A DNA stretch of 34,001 nucleotides from contig CAJTRS010000023.1 of assembly GCA_910578805.1 (NCBI GenBank), forward strand, positions 1 to 34,001, read 5' to 3'. Below, one piece after another: positions 32,416 to 34,001 of this stretch. The notes under the pieces are model-generated. The model made no database searches and was not told where the DNA came from. It saw nothing but the letters and a program-made list of their open reading frames with translations. Position numbers and translations under genes: made by a program. Each line of letters begins with the position of its first letter. The first letter of the stretch is position 1. This stretch comes from an uncultured Muribaculaceae bacterium (GTDB lineage Bacteria > Bacteroidota > Bacteroidia > Bacteroidales > Muribaculaceae).

Positions 32416-32816
32416 GTGAACATTGTGAGGTATGGCGGTGTGCAATTCGTGAACAGCCTCCGGCGTGAACAGTTTTGTTCACGATTTATGAAGCGAATTT
32501 GTAATCCTCTATCCTTCTGCGTTTTTCTGCGATTTGCCATCTTGAAAGTGGGGCTTTTATACTCTTCACAGGGTTCAAATCCCCACTTTTCGGGAATTAT
32601 GAGTTGATTTCTGGCGAAATTTAACATCAATTGGAGTTTTTAACTACGCGACTGTTAATTTAGCCCTGTTTTTAACCCTTTTATCTATGTTCATCCTAGT
32701 TTGGGATTGTGTTCAATCGTGAACAAGGTGGCAGAACGGTGAAATACGACGAAATTGCAGAACAATAATTCGTGAACAAAATCCGGAAGTTTCTTCCTGT
32801 TCACGGAAGTGTTCAC
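32416..32816. repeat. eight GTGAACA/TGTTCAC heptamers
   Basis: Direct orientation at 32416-32422, 32449-32455, 32465-32471, 32719-32725 and 32772-32778; inverted at 32476-32482, 32798-32804 and 32810-32816. Six of the eight extend to CGTGAACA. The copies at 32464-32483 form an 8-bp inverted pair around a 4-nt spacer. About 0.07 such heptamers would be expected by chance in 583 bp on both strands with even base use. Candidate recombinase arm sites or operator array. Confidence 0.7.
32545..32589. repeat. 9-bp hairpin with T-arm-like loop
   Basis: AAAGTGGGG (32545-32553) pairs exactly with CCCCACTTT (32581-32589). The 27-nt loop ends GGGTTCAAAT, so the right arm reads GGGTTCAAATCCCC, like the T arm of a tRNA. 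No whole tRNA can be folded here. Confidence 0.45.
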
Positions 32817-32915
32817 CGGATTTGCGATACGGCGTTGATTTCCTTGCTCTTGCCTGTTGTGAAATTGGGCGAAAATGATTATATTTATGTAACCATTAAA
32901 CCACAATTTCAAACT

Positions 32916-34001
32916 ATGTTACATGATTCTTATTTCACCTTGTCTTTCATAGCAAGGAAAGCCCGCGCCCTACGCAACGGCGAGTATCCAATCTTCGTCC
33001 GCATCACCGTGAGCGGTCAGATTTCGGAAATGAACCTCGGACGCAGTGTCGCTCCTGAGAACTGGGATCAGAAGCGTGCCATGTCCAAAGGCCGCTCGCG
33101 CCGAGACCTCGAACTTAACAAGTATATCGAGGTTGTGAAAGCCCGCTTCCTCGAAATCCACAATATGCTTGTGCGCGAGGGGAAGATGGTAAATCCGAAA
33201 ATACTGCGTGACCATTTCCTCGGCACTGTCGAGAAGCCCAAAATGCTCTGCGAGGTATTCCGCATGGCAAACGAACAGCGGCGCGCCGAATATGAACGCG
33301 GCGACATGGGGAAAGCCACCTACGAGCGTTGGGTGCGCTGTGTCACCTATCTGGAAGAGTTCATGCAGTTGACGCAAAATGTGGCTGACATTCCGGTCAA
33401 GGATGTGACAAAAGGATTCGTGCAGGATTTTGAACACTTCCTGCGCATGAACAAGAAAGCAGCAAATAATACCGCAGTGCGCTATCTGCGCTACCTTAAA
33501 AATGTAATGCAGTACGCAATCGCCAACAAATGGGCTTCGGAAGATCCGTTCCTCGGCAAGCGTTTCAAACGTACCGTCGCTGACCGTGAGGCATTGACCG
33601 AAGCCGAGTTGAAACGTATGATGGATTTGGATCTGAAGGATTATCCACGTGTCGAGGCTGTGCGTGACACATTCGTGTTCTGCTGCTTCACCGGGCTGGC
33701 GTTCTGCGACATAAAGTCGCTCAAACGCTCAGAAATCACTACCGACGCTGACGGTCGGATGTGGATACGCAAGCACAGGGAGAAAACGGGCGAACTGAGC
33801 GTCATTCCCCTGCTTGATGTTCCCCGCCGTCTGATTGAGAAATACCGTAACCACCCGAAAGTTCTGTTGGAAGGCGTGGTGTTGCCGGTAATCTCCAACC
33901 AACGCATGAATGCCTATCTCAAAGAGGTGGCGGATTTGGCAAAAATCAACCGTCATCTCACCTCGCACATCGCGCGGCATACCTTCGCAACACTTTCGCT
34001 G
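32916..34001 (+). CDS. tyrosine recombinase/integrase, 3' truncated by window end
   Basis: 362 codons from ATG 32916 are open to the last base; no stop is seen, so the C-terminus lies outside. Family members are about 400-410 aa. Residues 1-100 are the Bacteroides-type arm-binding domain (YPIFVRITVSGQ, VAPENWDQKRAMSKG), about 105-215 the SAM-like core-binding domain (TYERWVRCVTYLEEFM, NNTAVRYLRYLKNVMQYA, W-ASEDPF), and from about 225 the catalytic domain (LTEAELKRMMDL). The first catalytic Arg is replaced by Ala262 in CFTGLAFCDIKSL, a substitution common in CTnDOT/NBU-type integrases; Lys290 and the HxxR motif (His351, Arg354 in HIARHTFATL) are present. The second His and nucleophilic Tyr should follow beyond the window. 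It probably integrates the element next to tRNA-Lys. Confidence 0.93.
   Translation, partial: MLHDSYFTLSFIARKARALRNGEYPIFVRITVSGQISEMNLGRSVAPENWDQKRAMSKGRSRRDLELNKYIEVVKARFLEIHNMLVREGKMVNPKILRDHFLGTVEKPKMLCEVFRMANEQRRAEYERGDMGKATYERWVRCVTYLEEFMQLTQNVADIPVKDVTKGFVQDFEHFLRMNKKAANNTAVRYLRYLKNVMQYAIANKWASEDPFLGKRFKRTVADREALTEAELKRMMDLDLKDYPRVEAVRDTFVFCCFTGLAFCDIKSLKRSEITTDADGRMWIRKHREKTGELSVIPLLDVPRRLIEKYRNHPKVLLEGVVLPVISNQRMNAYLKEVADLAKINRHLTSHIARHTFATLSL

Larger units (their letters stand above)
32333..32915. other. noncoding stretch between tRNA-Lys and integrase
   Basis: A 583-bp gap with no convincing gene. It contains a terminator (32357-32391), eight copies of GTGAACA or its complement between 32416 and 32816, and a 9-bp hairpin at 32545-32589. 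I read it as the presumed left end of an integrated element, carrying att-type and recombinase- or regulator-binding DNA. ORFs overlapping it on either strand also cover the tRNA and are not supported. Confidence 0.6.

Noticed and set aside
32545..32589. a second tRNA gene
   Set aside because: The T-arm-like string has no matching acceptor, D or anticodon arms upstream, so no cloverleaf can form.
32134..32607. 157-aa plus-strand ORF across the tRNA
   Set aside because: It reads through the tRNA, the terminator and the GTGAACA repeats; no domain or signal is visible.
32271..32630. 119-aa minus-strand ORF containing RLGLEPRTPTLKVLCSTS
   Set aside because: It is antisense to the tRNA-Lys and to the terminator behind it. 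This kind of peptide is a well-known false call produced by reading a tRNA backwards.
32970..33437. 155-aa minus-strand ORF
   Set aside because: Antisense to the integrase, whose plus-strand frame has clear recombinase motifs.
1..34001. CRISPR array, rRNA, insertion sequence or phage structural genes
   Set aside because: No evenly spaced direct repeats, rRNA stretches, transposase genes or terminal inverted repeats were seen. The GTGAACA cluster is irregular in spacing and orientation, unlike CRISPR.

Overview
The window is a chromosomal segment of a Bacteroidales bacterium, most plausibly a gut Muribaculaceae/Bacteroidaceae relative. Evidence: lipoproteins with DUF4493 and PCMD domains, a TPR-TM-AraC membrane regulator, DUF4923 and DUF5106 proteins, an OmpA with a large N-terminal barrel, a Bacteroides-type tyrosine recombinase lacking the first catalytic Arg, and several promoters of the Bacteroidota type (TTTG, 19-20 bp, TAnnTTTG). 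Shine-Dalgarno sequences are inconspicuous, as expected. The genus is inferred, not proven.

Layout. (1) 1-7779, minus strand: an envelope gene set transcribed right to left: DUF4493/PCMD lipoprotein, two tandem paralogous beta-barrel proteins, a second PCMD lipoprotein whose GTG start overlaps the preceding gene, then a membrane-anchored TPR/AraC regulator followed by two minus-strand terminators. (2) 7984-9949: a DUF4923 protein, a GT2 glycosyltransferase and a convergent small lipoprotein. (3) 10004-12592, minus: clpB. (4) 12808-19024, plus: a compact run of DUF5106 thioredoxin-like protein, DoxX, mnmA, DUF151 bifunctional nuclease, nucleoside transporter, rsmE (ATGA overlap with the transporter) and kdsA. 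(5) 26064-19051, minus: ispC/dxr, rseP, rlmI-like, DPP III (M49), recR and a GNAT acetyltransferase with 6-24 bp gaps. (6) 26252-29481, plus: an OmpA-family protein, then phosphoglucomutase/phosphomannomutase with a textbook promoter and a strong terminator. (7) 31269-29628, minus: a three-gene cassette of a 39-aa glycine-zipper membrane protein, an S41 peptidase and a 64-aa membrane protein joined by TAATG; upstream of it is a secreted protein with a Bacteroidales C-terminal tail. (8) 32260-34001: tRNA-Lys(TTT), a terminator, a 583-bp noncoding stretch with eight copies of GTGAACA, and a tyrosine recombinase running off the window. This looks like the left end of an integrated mobile element next to the tRNA.

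Most of 10-29.5 kb is ordinary core genome: protein disaggregation, tRNA/rRNA modification, Kdo and isoprenoid precursor synthesis, envelope proteolysis and recombinational repair. The parts worth a second look are the two-PCMD/two-barrel operon with its regulator, the S41 cassette with its unlisted tiny ORF, and the repeat-rich region between tRNA-Lys and the integrase.
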